Part shown: in pieces, positions 50,480 through 62,232 of the stretch | How positions within the stretch are numbered: position 1 is the first letter of the stretch | How the letters are laid out: the number at the start of each line of letters is the position of its first letter | Origin: Endotrypanum monterogeii | Taxonomy: Eukaryota; Euglenozoa; Kinetoplastea; Trypanosomatida; Trypanosomatidae | Length of the DNA stretch: 64,000 nucleotides | Direction: 5' to 3' | Assembly: GCA_000333855.2 (NCBI GenBank) | Contig: CM007314.1 | Coordinates: 932,260 to 996,259, forward strand | Program-made: the position numbers and the translations under genes | Notes under the pieces: generated by a model | Told to the model about the DNA's origin: nothing | Database searches by the model: none | The model's input: the letters and a program-made list of their open reading frames with translations, nothing else

Positions 50480-52897
50480 AAAAAAAGGGGGAGAGCCACA
50501 AGCGAGTAAAATCACACGCGTCAGGAATCACGGGACGGCCAGCGCCCCTGGCGTTTCGACAAAAAAGGTGTGCGCGAGAAAATTGCAGTATTTAGTGCAC
50601 CTAGCGCAGGCCGATGGGAACAAGAAGAGGAAGAGAGGGAAGGCGAGAGTTGGGGAGACGAAAATTGTGATGGGACAAAAAAAAAAAAATAGTAAAAGGA
50701 AAGGAAAAAGGATTTATAAAAAAAATGAAAGCGTAAACCGGAATCGTTGTCTCACATGTCTATTGCACCGCTATAAAGAAAAGGTAAATGCCAGAAATTC
50801 TACCACCACCCCCTCCAATGTGCCACATTACCTAAAATCGAGATACCTTGAGGGATGAGCAGGGGGCGGGGACTGATGAACCAGGTGTCAATGAAAAATC
50901 GGTACAGCTGCAGCAAACACACGCGCTGGAGCTTGAACGCTGGAAGCAGCCTAATGCTGCGCTGCACTGATAAGTTTATAGGAAAAAAAATGGAATATGT
51001 GAAAAGCTCACTGTGAAAGCAGGCTACTTGATCAAAATAAATATTTCGAACGACGCGGGCGGCGGCGACAGCAGTGGAGGGGAAGGAGGTCACAAGACAG
51101 CGACTAAACTTGGCCAAGTATATATTTTTTCTTGGGTAATGATGAGCAGAGACTCCCCTCGTAAAAAAAACAAAATGAGTGAAACAAAACTTTGCGTGCG
51201 CCTGCAGGAAGACAGACGGAAGAGGTAATACAAAGACGAAAGCCTTCGCCTTCGTCTCCGGCGCAAGTCGTCTGCTATGAGTAAAGACAAAGAAACAAAC
51301 AGAAAAGCAAAAGGGTAAGAGGGCTGTAACGGAGGGCCTTTACACGGCATGCATGGGAACGTGCATGCCACGTCTGCACCCCAAACGGCGCACAGCGCCA
51401 AGAAAACAAAATGAGAATATAAACAAGCAAAGAGAAGCTGCTTGACTTTTGTGCGCTTGTTTGTGTTTGTGTTTGTGCAGTGCAGCAGCTTTTGCGTTGA
51501 TTGGCAAATGTTGCACAGTAGAATTTTGTCGCTGAGAGCCGCGCCACCTCTACAGAAAAGATGTAGGTAGAGGGCACTAGCACACTCTTGTCGTCGCTTC
51601 TGGTGGTGCTCGTAGTGTCCTCCGGGACAGAAAGAAACGTAAGTAGGGTATCAGCTAAAGCAAAGCGCTTTTTTTTTCTTATAGGACAAGTGGCAAGAAG
51701 ACTTGTGGAGTCAAGTATATGTGATGTAAGACAGAATAATGAAAGTGTGTGTGTGTGGGGGGGGGGTCATCGTTCATAGGTGGAGATGAATCGTAATGGG
51801 GTAATCAAAACGAGGTGAGGAAACCCCCCGCAATATATATATATATATATATATTTACATATATTCAGGCGGTGGAGGCGATTTAAAGGGAAGTTGAGAA
51901 AAAGAAACGAGTTGAGTGCAAGCATTCATGGAGCCAGTCCTCCTCAGGTGAAATCATACGCCCCGGGCAAAGAAAGAAAAAAGGGAGGAGGAGAACACCT
52001 CTTCAGGGATCGCACTGCGTCAGTGTGCGCGTGAATTCTTCACGAGTGCGGATGAGCTCGTCGCCTCCCGCTAGTTCGAAATCCTCAGTGAAATTACGTA
52101 AGTACTCCTCATGATATATTCCCAACTGGGCAAAAAAAAAAAAATGCATGCGAAGTCCCAAAAGGTGACTGAGTGCGAAGAACAAAGTGTACATAAAGAT
52201 GAAAAGTTGAGTGATGCCTCCCCCTCACCCCCTCCCCCTCACCCACCACTCGAGCTGGTACGTGATTGACTCCGTCCTTCAAAAAAGTTTCTCTTTCCGA
52301 TTTCGAGGAGAGCCCCGATCTGTGCGTTTCATGCACCGAAAACTTTTCTAGGGGACACATAAAGGCTGTGAGTGACGGAACAGAAAAAAGCTGCGGAAAA
52401 GAGAGAGGCGATACCGTTGCGAAGTATCTCGGGGAAATTAAGCCTGCGAACAACTGAAAATGATTCTAGCAGTCTTCGCTTGAACATGTGAAGTAAAAGA
52501 AGGAGGCGAGCTCAAATTGGATGCGAGGGGGAGTGAAACAGGAAGAAGAGACGATATATATATATATATATATACAATAACCTCAAATGTGCGTGAGAGA
52601 TGAAGGCACGCCATCACGTCGATTAATGAAAGGATAGCTAAACGTATCACCTCACACAACAACAACAACAACAAAAGGAAAGAGCGTCGTAGCAACAGCA
52701 AGGGAAAACCGAGAGAACACCGATAACAAACACACAAAAAAGCTAACTACTTCATGAAATAGAACGTTCCACCCAAGTATCCGTTTAGATGTCTTTTTAA
52801 TTTGTATACATATATATATATGTATATATATACATGACATATATGACACGAGTACCAGCATCGTAGTGGAGATTTAATAGATGAAATAAATAAAGAA

Positions 52898-52901
<4 letters not shown>

Positions 52902-52933
<32 letters not shown>
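52902..52933. repeat. TA dinucleotide microsatellite next to the assembly gap
   Basis: About 16 TA units, 60 bases left of the N run. Confidence 0.9.
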
Positions 52934-52935
<2 letters not shown>

Positions 52936-52992
52936 AAAGTGGGGAGAAAGAAAAGAGTGGAGGGAAAAGTAAGATTGAGTAAAGGACATTAG

Positions 52993-53012
52993 NNNNNNNN
53001 NNNNNNNNNNNN
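52993..53012. other. Assembly gap (20 N)
   Basis: Twenty undetermined bases between TA microsatellites at 52902-52933 and 53095-53121. The round length suggests a placeholder, so the true size is unknown. Confidence 0.97.
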
Positions 53013-53094
53013 AACGAACGAAAAAACTTTTTAAAGGTTTACGTAACTAGGGTAGGAGGAACGAACAACGAGAGAGCGTTCCGTACGTTGTTTG

Positions 53095-53140
<46 letters not shown>

Positions 53141-53148
53141 GGTGTGTG
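53095..53148. repeat. Compound TA-TG microsatellite
   Basis: About 13 TA units pass directly into about 13 TG units. The same compound layout recurs at 22082-22118, 58317-58358 and 59331-59372. Confidence 0.88.
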
Positions 53149-54317
53149 TACGTTAAGAGAAAGAACGGCGTGTGATGTAAAACATACAGAAGCGGGCAAA
53201 GAGAAGTCGACGAGAGGGAAAACAAAGGAAAAAAACAAGCGCAAGGGGAACAACAACAACAACAAAGGAAGGAGCCCAACGACGTATGTTCCTGCCTGAT
53301 TGTTCTCCACACAGACCACTCTGTGCACAAACGAGAGTCATTTGAGAACGATTCAAAAACAAAAAATCGGACACGCGCGTAGACGCTTAAATGTGTGTAT
53401 GACGAACGCACGAAGGGCGTCTTTGTTGTTGAAGAAACAAACAAACAAACAAACAAAAAGAGATGGGAAGCGTAGTTGAAGGAGGAACGGAAGTGGACAG
53501 CTTCTATCTAGGAAGAGCAAAGCAAAAACTAAGAGAGATGAAGCACCAAAAAGTACACAAAAAAAAAACTAGGGGTCGTACGAGAGGAGACAGTGTGAAG
53601 AAGAGCTGAACATCACTCAGGGGTAACCTCTTCTTTTTTTTTTCTTAAAGCAGCAGAAGGAAGCGGAAACGCGTCCTAACAGAAAATTTAACGAAGAAAA
53701 ATTGTTTTTTTCCACAAAAAAAAAAGTTTGGAAAAAAAGCACCGATATTGAGGAGCCTCAAACAGCCTCGACGGTAACGGGGCAAGGAGAGTAGTGGGGG
53801 TGGGAAAAAGGGGGGTAAGGGAGCAGGGAAGAAAAACCTCAGCTGGTTACTCAGCTGTGTGGCGCCGTCAGCCAGTATTCATTTTTTTTTTTAAAGGAGC
53901 ATAAAATGTGAAGCTTAAAGACAGACACCGACACCGACACACCAGCTCACATATTTCCCTCTCTCACGTTGCTCCAAAGGGCAGTATGAAAAATAAATAA
54001 AACGCTGGCTACATATGCTAAGGCACCATCTCAAAACCTTCGTTCTCAGTTTTCGATTTGATGAGCGACGCGTGCGTGCAAGCACGCCGCTCCTGTACCA
54101 TTTTTTTACAATCCTCCCCTCCGCCCACATACGAGCACACATTCATCTGTGAATCCGTTAAAGTTTTACTGCATAGATACCCTTTGGAGGGGGGGAGGGA
54201 CCAAATAGTGCACCCGCGCTTACCGCACACACACACACAGAGAGACACACACACACAGAGAGAGAGTGTGTTTCTCTTCTCAACTACAAGTCATAGTGTG
54301 TGTGTGTGTGTGTGTGT

Positions 54318-56960
54318 CTACAATACACAGGCGTCAAGCGCAATCGTTACGGGAACACGACGAAGTTTTCCTTCTCCCTTTACGGCGGCCACCGTAACCA
54401 GCCTCAGCAGAGCTGGGCGCGAAGCTGTCATAACAACACAGTTAGCCTCGTCACTGGTCCCAGTGGCACTGCTGCGCGTGCTGCTCGATAGAGATTTCTC
54501 GCCGTTTCTAGGTCGCTCCCTCGCGCGAAGTGCAAGCTGATCAAATTTCAAACTGGCTGCACCCTCGCCCGATCGCCGGTGCGGCGAGGCTGCTGTGTAC
54601 GAGATCACATTGGTGGCCTCCAGACAGCCGACGTAGTGTGGAAGGTAAAAAACAGTCTCCTGTGCCGGTTGACCTCCCTGTACCTCCGGTTGCTCGAGTG
54701 AGCGCAAGTCTACTGGCGTGAAGTACGCGGAGACATACGCGTAGAGTTGAGAAAACAATTCGTAGGAGAATGTAGCACGGTCCTCAGCCCGGAAATCGAC
54801 GGTAAGAGCGTCGTAGACTATTCTCAGTTCATCCAACCGCTTATTCGCAATAGGTTCTGTGCAAGGCGGGTATACACCAAGCCAACGCAGAGACGTTTCC
54901 AGAGTCACTGGAGGCGATGGTGAAAAAGACTGCGAGCCGAACAGTCCCCCACAGGATGACGCGTCAAGCTCCGACCAAGTGTGCGCCTCACCACGCTGAC
55001 AACGTGATGCTGCACTATCGGCATTGCGCCGGTTGGAGTCTCCCAGGCGCCGCTTCGCGGACAGACGGCGATGAATTGTGACCACCATGAGGAAAAGTCG
55101 AACAGTCATTACCGCCATCTCCAAGGGAAGCACATTAAGCGTGGCGGCACCTCTAGACAGGATTAGCGACCGCACCTTCTCGAGCGGGGCACAGTGTTTC
55201 AGCTCCATAGGACGATAGAGACTGGCGCGTTGTATACACTCAGTGCTGCAGTACTCCACGTCCTCCTCCATCTCTGTCAACTTCGGCGAGGATAGCAGAG
55301 GAGAGACGGGAATGGTGGATGAGGTACTCACAGTTCTTGTTGTGAGTACTGAAGACGATAAATGCGCAGCACTGTTACTGAACTTCTCAGATGTGCTGAG
55401 AACGCGGAAGCACACAGGGCAACGGTGCAGTGGATCCTTGGGTGCAAACACTGAGTGAGTGGCTAGTATAGGTGTAGATTCCGTGAAAAGCACTTTCTGT
55501 GGAGGAATACATGTGTGCACACGAAGCCGCTTCCTGTAGTAGCAGTCCAACACCAAATAGCAGTTCCCTGTCTGAGCGCGCAGTTGGGATTGGAGATATT
55601 GCATGTGGTTGTTCAAATCTTTAATGCGCTCAAGCTCCAAACTGTACGGCAGTATAATGCAAGCATGGGCAGTGGCAGATACAGCCTCGCTAAACCGACC
55701 GAGACCGCAGCACGCACGTGCTACGCTCAAATACCCGCGCACCCAGCGCGGTTCTAGCTCAACACACCGCTGCGCATCCTCGAGGGCTTCGCTGTACCGT
55801 TCGAGAAAGATCAAGGTCCGCGAACGCAAGATCAGCGCATCTACAAGGACACCAGGCTTCATGGGTGTGTCGCTGATCGAGGGAAGACTCCTTCTGGACT
55901 CCTGGAAACTGTCAACACATTCATCTGGCAATGTCGTCTCTGAATCAATGCATTCGTTCACACATCTCAGGGCTTTCTCGAAAAACCCGGCAAAAAATGC
56001 ATCCTGAGCCTTTTCCAGTGGTGTCCCCCGCACTCTCTCATAGTCATAAGCAGGCATTGCTTCAAAGAAGCACTGACCCACGCGGCTTTGTCGGCCACTG
56101 CGGGCCGCGTCACTGCGATCCGTAGCCCTGGGACCGAGCATGCCATATGCACCGGAACCAAAATCGTAGGAATCGCCTCGGTGTGGTACACTGTCGTACG
56201 GCTCGATTCGCTCCAGCGAGAGGCAGGACGTAGGCAGGGACAGCGTGAAGTACAGGTCCGATGCCATACTGCAAAAGCAGACGAGGGTCATGTTGCCGGT
56301 GTGCCGTACAACTCTTCCACACAGTCGTCCATTACAAACAGGTGGATAAAAGGCGCTAAAATTGCAATTCAGCTGAGTCGCCACGTCATCCTCGTCCCCC
56401 ACCCACACCGTCGATCCAAGCGGTAGTTGGTCTTGGGTCAGACACGGCATCACTACTTTTTTCTGCAACGAGGCGAGGTCAAAGATTGGGTCCGGTAGGA
56501 AGAGGACGCCTTCCTCGCGCCCGGGATCAGAGGAGGCCGTCTCATCCTTGTCATCCTCACACAGCGGCAGCTTCGCCTCCCCGCCGGTAAATGTTCCCCA
56601 GATACCATCCGACGAGGACGGCGAGGAAGAGCGACTGATATTGCTTCGTTTTTCCTCCCTGCCATCTTCCTCGACATCATGTTCCTCATCACTGCTCAAA
56701 AAGCCCTCGCTGTCGCACTCACGATGATGGGGTGAATCAGATGGCGATGCAGAAGTTGACCCCCTGACAGCGGCCGTATTTCTGCCAAACACATTGACAC
56801 GCTGAAGCGCTGCGCTGAATAGCTCTGTGCCCCTCTCAGGCGCTTCACCTCGACCTCTGCTATCCATGTCCCATATAGATGATGAAAGAAAGGTTATCGG
56901 AGGAGCTGTCCTCGATGCCGCCGCCGCAGCGGCAGCCCTCGGCTCCTTGTTGGAGTTCAT
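54318..56960 (-). CDS. TPR protein with a split MYND-like finger (SMYD-related)
   Basis: This 880-residue protein is started at the ATG at 56960, just downstream of a likely splice AG at 56965-56966. The first 150 residues are Ala-, Ser- and acid-rich and probably disordered. A compact beta region lies at about 175-260. TPR-like helices cover about 315-450 (the unit around ALILRSRTLIFLERYSEALEDAQRCVELEPRW is typical). Residues about 480-510 resemble the SET-N strand region of SMYD proteins, and a MYND-like finger follows: C514/C517, then YCSTEC (C571/C575) and H589/C590. The middle C-x2-C pair is missing and a Ser/Thr-rich insert takes its place. I see no NHxC or catalytic Tyr signature of SET-C, so methyltransferase activity is doubtful. 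The C-terminal 180 residues contain helices but are unassigned. Confidence 0.75.
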   Translation of the reverse strand: MNSNKEPRAAAAAAASRTAPPITFLSSSIWDMDSRGRGEAPERGTELFSAALQRVNVFGRNTAAVRGSTSASPSDSPHHRECDSEGFLSSDEEHDVEEDGREEKRSNISRSSSPSSSDGIWGTFTGGEAKLPLCEDDKDETASSDPGREEGVLFLPDPIFDLASLQKKVVMPCLTQDQLPLGSTVWVGDEDDVATQLNCNFSAFYPPVCNGRLCGRVVRHTGNMTLVCFCSMASDLYFTLSLPTSCLSLERIEPYDSVPHRGDSYDFGSGAYGMLGPRATDRSDAARSGRQSRVGQCFFEAMPAYDYERVRGTPLEKAQDAFFAGFFEKALRCVNECIDSETTLPDECVDSFQESRRSLPSISDTPMKPGVLVDALILRSRTLIFLERYSEALEDAQRCVELEPRWVRGYLSVARACCGLGRFSEAVSATAHACIILPYSLELERIKDLNNHMQYLQSQLRAQTGNCYLVLDCYYRKRLRVHTCIPPQKVLFTESTPILATHSVFAPKDPLHRCPVCFRVLSTSEKFSNSAAHLSSSVLTTRTVSTSSTIPVSPLLSSPKLTEMEEDVEYCSTECIQRASLYRPMELKHCAPLEKVRSLILSRGAATLNVLPLEMAVMTVRLFLMVVTIHRRLSAKRRLGDSNRRNADSAASRCQRGEAHTWSELDASSCGGLFGSQSFSPSPPVTLETSLRWLGVYPPCTEPIANKRLDELRIVYDALTVDFRAEDRATFSYELFSQLYAYVSAYFTPVDLRSLEQPEVQGGQPAQETVFYLPHYVGCLEATNVISYTAASPHRRSGEGAASLKFDQLALRARERPRNGEKSLSSSTRSSATGTSDEANCVVMTASRPALLRLVTVAAVKGEGKLRRVPVTIALDACVL

Positions 56961-56964
56961 GCTT

Positions 56965-56998
56965 CTTTTCGCCAATGGGGGGAAAAGAGGGAAAAAAA
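56965..56998 (-). promoter_or_regulatory. Candidate trans-splice acceptor of the TPR/MYND gene
   Basis: A minus-strand pyrimidine tract (56977-56998) is followed by the first AG at 56965-56966, four or five bases from the ATG at 56960. If used, the 5' UTR is almost only the spliced leader. Confidence 0.4.
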
Positions 56999-58316
56999 TC
57001 TACGTTTGCTTAACACCGAAGGGTGTGTGTGTGTGTGTGTGGGTGGGGGGGGGGGGGGGCTTGTCAGCTTTCAGTTCGGATCTCCAGAGGAAACGCCAAA
57101 AGGCGGTGACAAATAATAATCACGGCACTAGTGAATACGGGAGCAGCGCTATATGAAACGTGTTAGATCGCCCCTACCCCACCTCCAGCCCCCCACACCT
57201 CACATGAACGACTATGCAGGTTCAAATACACCAGCGCTGTAGGGAGTGGCACAGTGCACTAGAGAAAAACTGCGCCGTTCAAAAGAAGACAGGCGCACAG
57301 ACGTACACTGGTAATTCTTGAGGTACAAACAAGTTTCGCAGAAAGAAACGCGCTGCCGCGTTGGCATGCTGGTACGTGCGTATGTCTGTAGAATCGAAGT
57401 CTGCGTGTGGGTTGTTAGAAAACGGACGTGCGCCTGATTCGGCTCTTCGCCGCGAAAAAAAAAAGAACAGATTCTTTTTTTTGTGCGTGTAAAAAAAAAA
57501 AAAATCAGTCACGCATTCAATTATTGCCAAAAAAAAAAAAAGGAGTGATACGGTTCGCCTCGACAATGCGTGTTTGTACTTGTGTGCAATAGTCCCTCTT
57601 TCTTCTCTACGAGTAACGGTGGAAGTGTTATCGGTGTATGATGTATATGAACCTTTTTTTTTTTTCGTGTGCAAATATGTGTGCTTTCTTTGTTGTGGCT
57701 GTTGTTGTTTTTCTTTCAAAAGACGAGGCACTAAAAATAAATGTCTTGAAAAAAAAAAGTAAAAAAAGAGAAGTGTAGAACGCAAATGAAGACGAGCAAA
57801 CGAAATAATAATTAAAAAAAAAAACGTAAGGAAAGAAGAAATGGGGGTGTGTAGTGGGGGGAGGGAGGGAGGGAGTATTGTGAGGGGGAGGTAAAGTGAA
57901 AGTTGTACCTGAGAACTCTGGTACTACATATAACTATATAGAGAGAAATATTCAGAAAAAAAATAGATATGAGTACCGATCGTAGTCGACGAACAAAACG
58001 AAAAGCCGATGGTAGACACACACGCACGGACGCACACACACACACACGCCGAGAAAACCAGCAAAAGAAATATAATGGATGAAGGAGAAGAAAAAAAAAA
58101 GAGCAACAAACACCTTATGTGATGAAACCGCGTAAACAAAAAGGTCCGGTAGACTGTCGTAATTTCTCACTGTCAATTATTGCCAGAGGAGTGCTAAGCG
58201 GTGACGGTGAGTGCAAATGTCGATTGTAAAGTGCGTGACTACGTCAAGTCACCAAAGTGGACGGAAGGTGAAAAGAAGCGGAAGAAACAATGTCAGTGAA
58301 CCTGATAAAAAAACAA

Positions 58317-58357
<41 letters not shown>

Positions 58358-59330
58358 AGAGAGGGAGGGGGAAAAGGGAAAAGGGGGGATGCGAAAGAAA
58401 AATGGTGCAGATGGGAGGTGGAGACAGTGTGGGTGATAAATTTCGAGTGATTCAGAGTTGGAAAGATAGAATACTTCACGCTATAGGAACTCCAATGTAA
58501 GAGAAAGTGTGGGAGAAAAGAAAAACTAATAAAACCACAGAGACACATACATATATACATACATACGCACTCACTTGTAGCCACTCGAGCGCTGTCACGA
58601 GCAGAGATCGACCGTCCCAGAAATCAAAAAAAAATCTACACACAATACACGCTTTCGTTGTGCCTTGCTCCAGATCGCCTCTGTCCAAAAAAAAAAAATT
58701 GTTTCTCGTTACTCTCTCTATTATTTCTCCTAGCGATGAGTGGAGGGCCGAGTGCAGCCACGAAGGAGCCTCGACACCACTTGGTCTGTTCCGTCTGTTA
58801 ACAGGAAAGGGAGGGAGAACGAGGAGAAGGGGCAACAGCTGACAGGGAAGAAAAAAAAATAGTGAACAGAAAACTGGCGTAAGCGTGGAGACGGTAGTCT
58901 CGATAGAAAACCACACACTCAGACACACTTGTAGAAACTCAGGACGAGCAAAAAGGTGGGAAGAAACAAAGAGACAGCACAACAATTGCGGGGCAGATGA
59001 ACCATCGGCGCACACGGGGAGAGGTGTGAGTATTTCAGGTATTTCGAAAAAAAAAAAAAAGCACAAAGGAGCAAAAGAAAGCGGCGACTGTTTGTTGATT
59101 GGGTGTCTTCGTACTTTCAATGTAATAGAGAAACGAACGGAGAAAGCTTCTTTTGTGTTTTTTTATCCTTTATCTTGCAAGAGATGGCGCATTAAGATGT
59201 GCGTTCAAGTAGACTGAGCAGTTGTGGGCAGTACACTCACCTCTCCGAAAACTTTCCTCTATGAGCGTTGATTGTTCCTCTCCGGTGAAGTTACAGCTGC
59301 GTTTATTCCTAATTGTTTTGATATACATCA

Positions 59331-59372
59331 ATATATATATATATATATATATATATATCTGTGTGTGTGTGT
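59331..59372. repeat. Compound TA-TG microsatellite
   Basis: About 14 TA units followed by TG units, in non-coding DNA. Confidence 0.88.
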
Positions 59373-60556
59373 ATTCAGGTCTGGCTTCCGTTTTTAAGTT
59401 TCTTTTGTTGTGTGTAGGTGTGTCTGTATGTCGAACTTGGAGCTCTTCTTCCCCTCTTCTTCGTTTACTGTAGACAAGCACAATTGTGGGCCTATCCCTG
59501 ATTCTTTGATTTCATATAAAAATATAAATTTATGTATGTGTGTGTGTCCGTGTGTGTACGGCTTCAATGCCACACCTGTGGTGAATTTGTGTCAGTCAAG
59601 AAATGGTCCTGCTCTTCGACTTGTTGTCATCACCCGAGACTGCTACACAGGGTCTCTTGCTGGAATATAGGTATCAATTCGAGGGTAAGTGACACTCCTG
59701 GCGAACAAACGTGAGAGGGGGAGAGTGGTTGGAGCACAATGGAATCCCGCACTCTGCATGGCCGAAGAAATATCAGAATAATAATAATAACAGCGTGAGG
59801 AAAGGATTTAAAAAAAAGGCATCATTCAACAGGAGAAATACAAACAAAACATATGCCCGTGTGAATACACGCACACACATATAAATACACATACACATAC
59901 ACATACATGTATATGCAGTTGCTGAAGTGTGATGGCAGAGAAAAAAATGCACACCTTTTGATTCCTGATATGGGTGTGGGCGTAGTGAAGAAAATTAGCC
60001 GCCGGCAATGGAGGGGTGGTTGGAGGGTGCGTCGATGGACCCCTTCAGCCCCCCCCCCCTTTCTTTTCTCTCCATGAAAAGCTACGCTGCAAGCCCCTTA
60101 CAAAAGTTTCCGTTTATTTTTGATGCGGAACCTGAGAGAAGTTGTGAGATGTGTATTTCTTCTCTGCGCATAGACACCACGAATGGCACAGGACCTAGCA
60201 TCATTCAACCGAAGTCTTCGAGACGCGCAACCGGCACCTGTCACCTTGAGGCTTCGAGTCTTCAACAGAAATGCAAGTCCTTTTCTTTTCCTATGTTTGT
60301 TTTGCTGCGTACGAGCACGTATGACAAGACCTCTGTCAAAGCAGAAAGATTCCCTCTTCATCGTTTTGATTCGTCAAATATCCGGGAAGGATATTTGACG
60401 CCAATATCGACTAGAACAGCAAAAAAAAAAAAGCACGTAGTGAAGCCCACCTTCCAACGGCACACGTGAACGCACGCGTTTTTAGAGTGGGAGCATACCT
60501 CACTTTTCTTTTTGCAAAGTTATTCCACATCTCTACACCAACTCTCCACCCCATGC

Positions 60557-61567
60557 CTAGCCACCGGCGACAATTATGTAATGATCGTTAGGAGGCCTCA
60601 CAGAGCGGTAGAACACCTCCGGCGGACTTGGCACGACGGGGTCACCGTCCGTTTTGTGGGCAGCTGCGGCGAGGAAGACCAGCGCCGCGGCAACAGCCGA
60701 CACCTGCAAGCCTTCCTTGTGCCTTTCATATGTTGCCAGCAACTCCTCCCGGTTATCCTCCAACTCCCTGTAAAAAAGTGTACGCTTTCGGTGGTGATTG
60801 GTGCGCTCAAATGTACGCTTGTACATGAGATAAAAGACACAGATAAGTATCAACACATAAAAGCGAAGCAAATGCGGATTCCTTGTCGGCAGCTCAGCGC
60901 TATCCGCAAGACGGTCTGTTGCCCTCTGAAATCCACTTTTTTCATTTTTTTCTTTTTCTTTTAGCAGGGCACGGCGCCGGATCTCGGCACTCATGTCTGC
61001 CTGAGCGGAGAAAGACCTATAATGAGTTTGCTGCGCCTTTAAAAGTGGGCGATCTAGCTCCACCCAAGTTTGATCGTCACGATTCTGGTACAAAAATGTA
61101 CCCTCAGGTGTCTGCCTCTGCGTCGTCGGATCGAGGGCACTCACCTTCTCTACCTCTTCGTCTGCCAGAGGGTGTGAAGGAGACCGGACAGCGGCATCCC
61201 GCGATGAGCCTATCGTCTCACTCCTCTGCTGATCCACAGCAAAGGGCGCCGTTGCAGTCTCGCTCAGCGGCTGGCGCCGATTCTCCGCACTGAGCCCTAC
61301 GGTTCCGTTGGTGGCACCCGGACAAGCGTTGTTGGGGGCTGGCAGATGCAGACGCTCGTAACCGCCTTCTTTCAAAAGCAGCTTGTACGCATGATTCACC
61401 TCCTCCATTTTGGCACTGTCACCAGCCTCCGCGTCGGGGTGGTAAATGCGGGCAAGCTCACGATACTTCATTTTCACCTCTGCCTTGGTGGCCCTACGCG
61501 ACAGACCGAGAATCTTGAACGGATCGCGCTGCGGCAACAGCAGTTGGCTATGAATACGACGGAACAT
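60557..61567 (-). CDS. Membrane-anchored J-domain protein, probably mitochondrial
   Basis: This 336-residue DnaJ-type co-chaperone is started at the ATG at 61567; the frame extends only a few non-ATG codons further. The first 14 residues (MFRRIHSQLLLPQR) are basic and amphipathic like a mitochondrial presequence. The J domain follows at about 15-75 with the HPD motif at 43-45, needed to stimulate HSP70 ATPase. There is no Gly/Phe region or zinc finger, so it is a class III (type C) J-protein. After a polar linker come a hydrophobic segment at about 234-250 and a weaker Ala-rich one at about 290-304, suggesting one or two membrane passes. It lies about 0.85 kb downstream of the mitochondrial HSP70 gene in the same transcription unit, and the two could be partners. 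Confidence 0.85.
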   Translation of the reverse strand: MFRRIHSQLLLPQRDPFKILGLSRRATKAEVKMKYRELARIYHPDAEAGDSAKMEEVNHAYKLLLKEGGYERLHLPAPNNACPGATNGTVGLSAENRRQPLSETATAPFAVDQQRSETIGSSRDAAVRSPSHPLADEEVEKVSALDPTTQRQTPEGTFLYQNRDDQTWVELDRPLLKAQQTHYRSFSAQADMSAEIRRRALLKEKEKNEKSGFQRATDRLADSAELPTRNPHLLRFYVLILICVFYLMYKRTFERTNHHRKRTLFYRELEDNREELLATYERHKEGLQVSAVAAALVFLAAAAHKTDGDPVVPSPPEVFYRSVRPPNDHYIIVAGG

Positions 61568-62191
61568 GCACGCCACAGCTATCTAGAAGGCGAAAGAAAC
61601 AAAAAGACAATTGAATACACTCGTTGGTGATCCCCTGAACCATATCCGCAGCGACATGAAGCAGCAGAGTGCACGCACTTTCTTTGGCCAGAAAACGGGA
61701 GCAGCATCAAGGAAAGGAGAAGGATCGCTCGTCAAGAGAAGAAATGCACAATTTTCGAGTAAATAGTGTTGTGGACATAGAGAGGGAAGAGATCCGAATC
61801 TGCCTGGCGGATGTCTGCTTGAGGTCATAGCTTGCGATAAAGGAAAGATGCGGCTTCATCTTTTTATATAGGCATCCGAAGCTGGCACAGAAGCCGGGAT
61901 CAGAAGGGAAATCTGGAAAAAATCTCATATTCGCATACAGATTTAAAAAGGATCAAGTGCAGCGCAAACCCCAAAGCCGTTAGAGGGAACGCAAGAAACA
62001 ACTACAAGCGAAGCATACCCAGGTCCCTCCAGAGCATTTTTTTTTTTTTTACGTGTGACGATGAGTACACCCACGGCGCGATCCGCAGAGGTTGTGGTCC
62101 CATAACCCGCTTTCCCCGTACGACTGCATACCACACGCACAGCCACGACAATTTGTGTAGACATTGAAGAACAGGACGATGAACCTCCTCA

Positions 62192-62232
<41 letters not shown>

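Larger units (their letters stand above)
49527..54317. other. 4.8 kb gene-empty intergenic region with an assembly gap
   Basis: No gene is supported over the whole stretch. It contains TA tracts at 50449-50477, 51833-51853, 52555-52574, 52902-52933 and 53095-53121, a TG tract at 53122-53148, and dozens of poly(A)/poly(T) runs. A 20-N gap lies at 52993-53012, so a small gene could be hidden in missing sequence. Frames longer than 100 residues exist on the minus strand (49466-49849, 53031-53456) but are pyrimidine-rich low-complexity sequence. Confidence 0.6.
56961..60556. other. 3.6 kb intergenic region between the J-protein and the TPR/MYND gene
   Basis: No gene is supported. Compound TA-TG tracts lie at 58317-58358 and 59331-59372, TG at 57023-57041 followed by a G run to 57059, and poly(A)/poly(T) runs are frequent (57456, 57476, 57490, 57529, 57652, 57750, 58686, 59047). 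Plus-strand frames around 60008-60469 are open but are antisense to the expected 3' UTR of the J-protein gene and have no domains. Confidence 0.6.

Noticed and set aside
50400..53150. Spaced short repeats that could suggest a CRISPR-like array
   Set aside because: They are dinucleotide microsatellites of varying length without spacer regularity, in a eukaryotic genome.
57205..57240. tRNA B-box-like sequence (GGTTCAAAT)
   Set aside because: There is no matching A-box and no cloverleaf can be drawn from the flanks.
58476..59120. Minus-strand open frame of about 210 codons
   Set aside because: Phe/Leu/Pro-rich pyrimidine-tract translation in an intergenic region.
60008..60469. Plus-strand frame of about 150 codons
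   Set aside because: It is antisense to the expected J-protein 3' UTR, against the transcription direction of the whole window, and has no domain.
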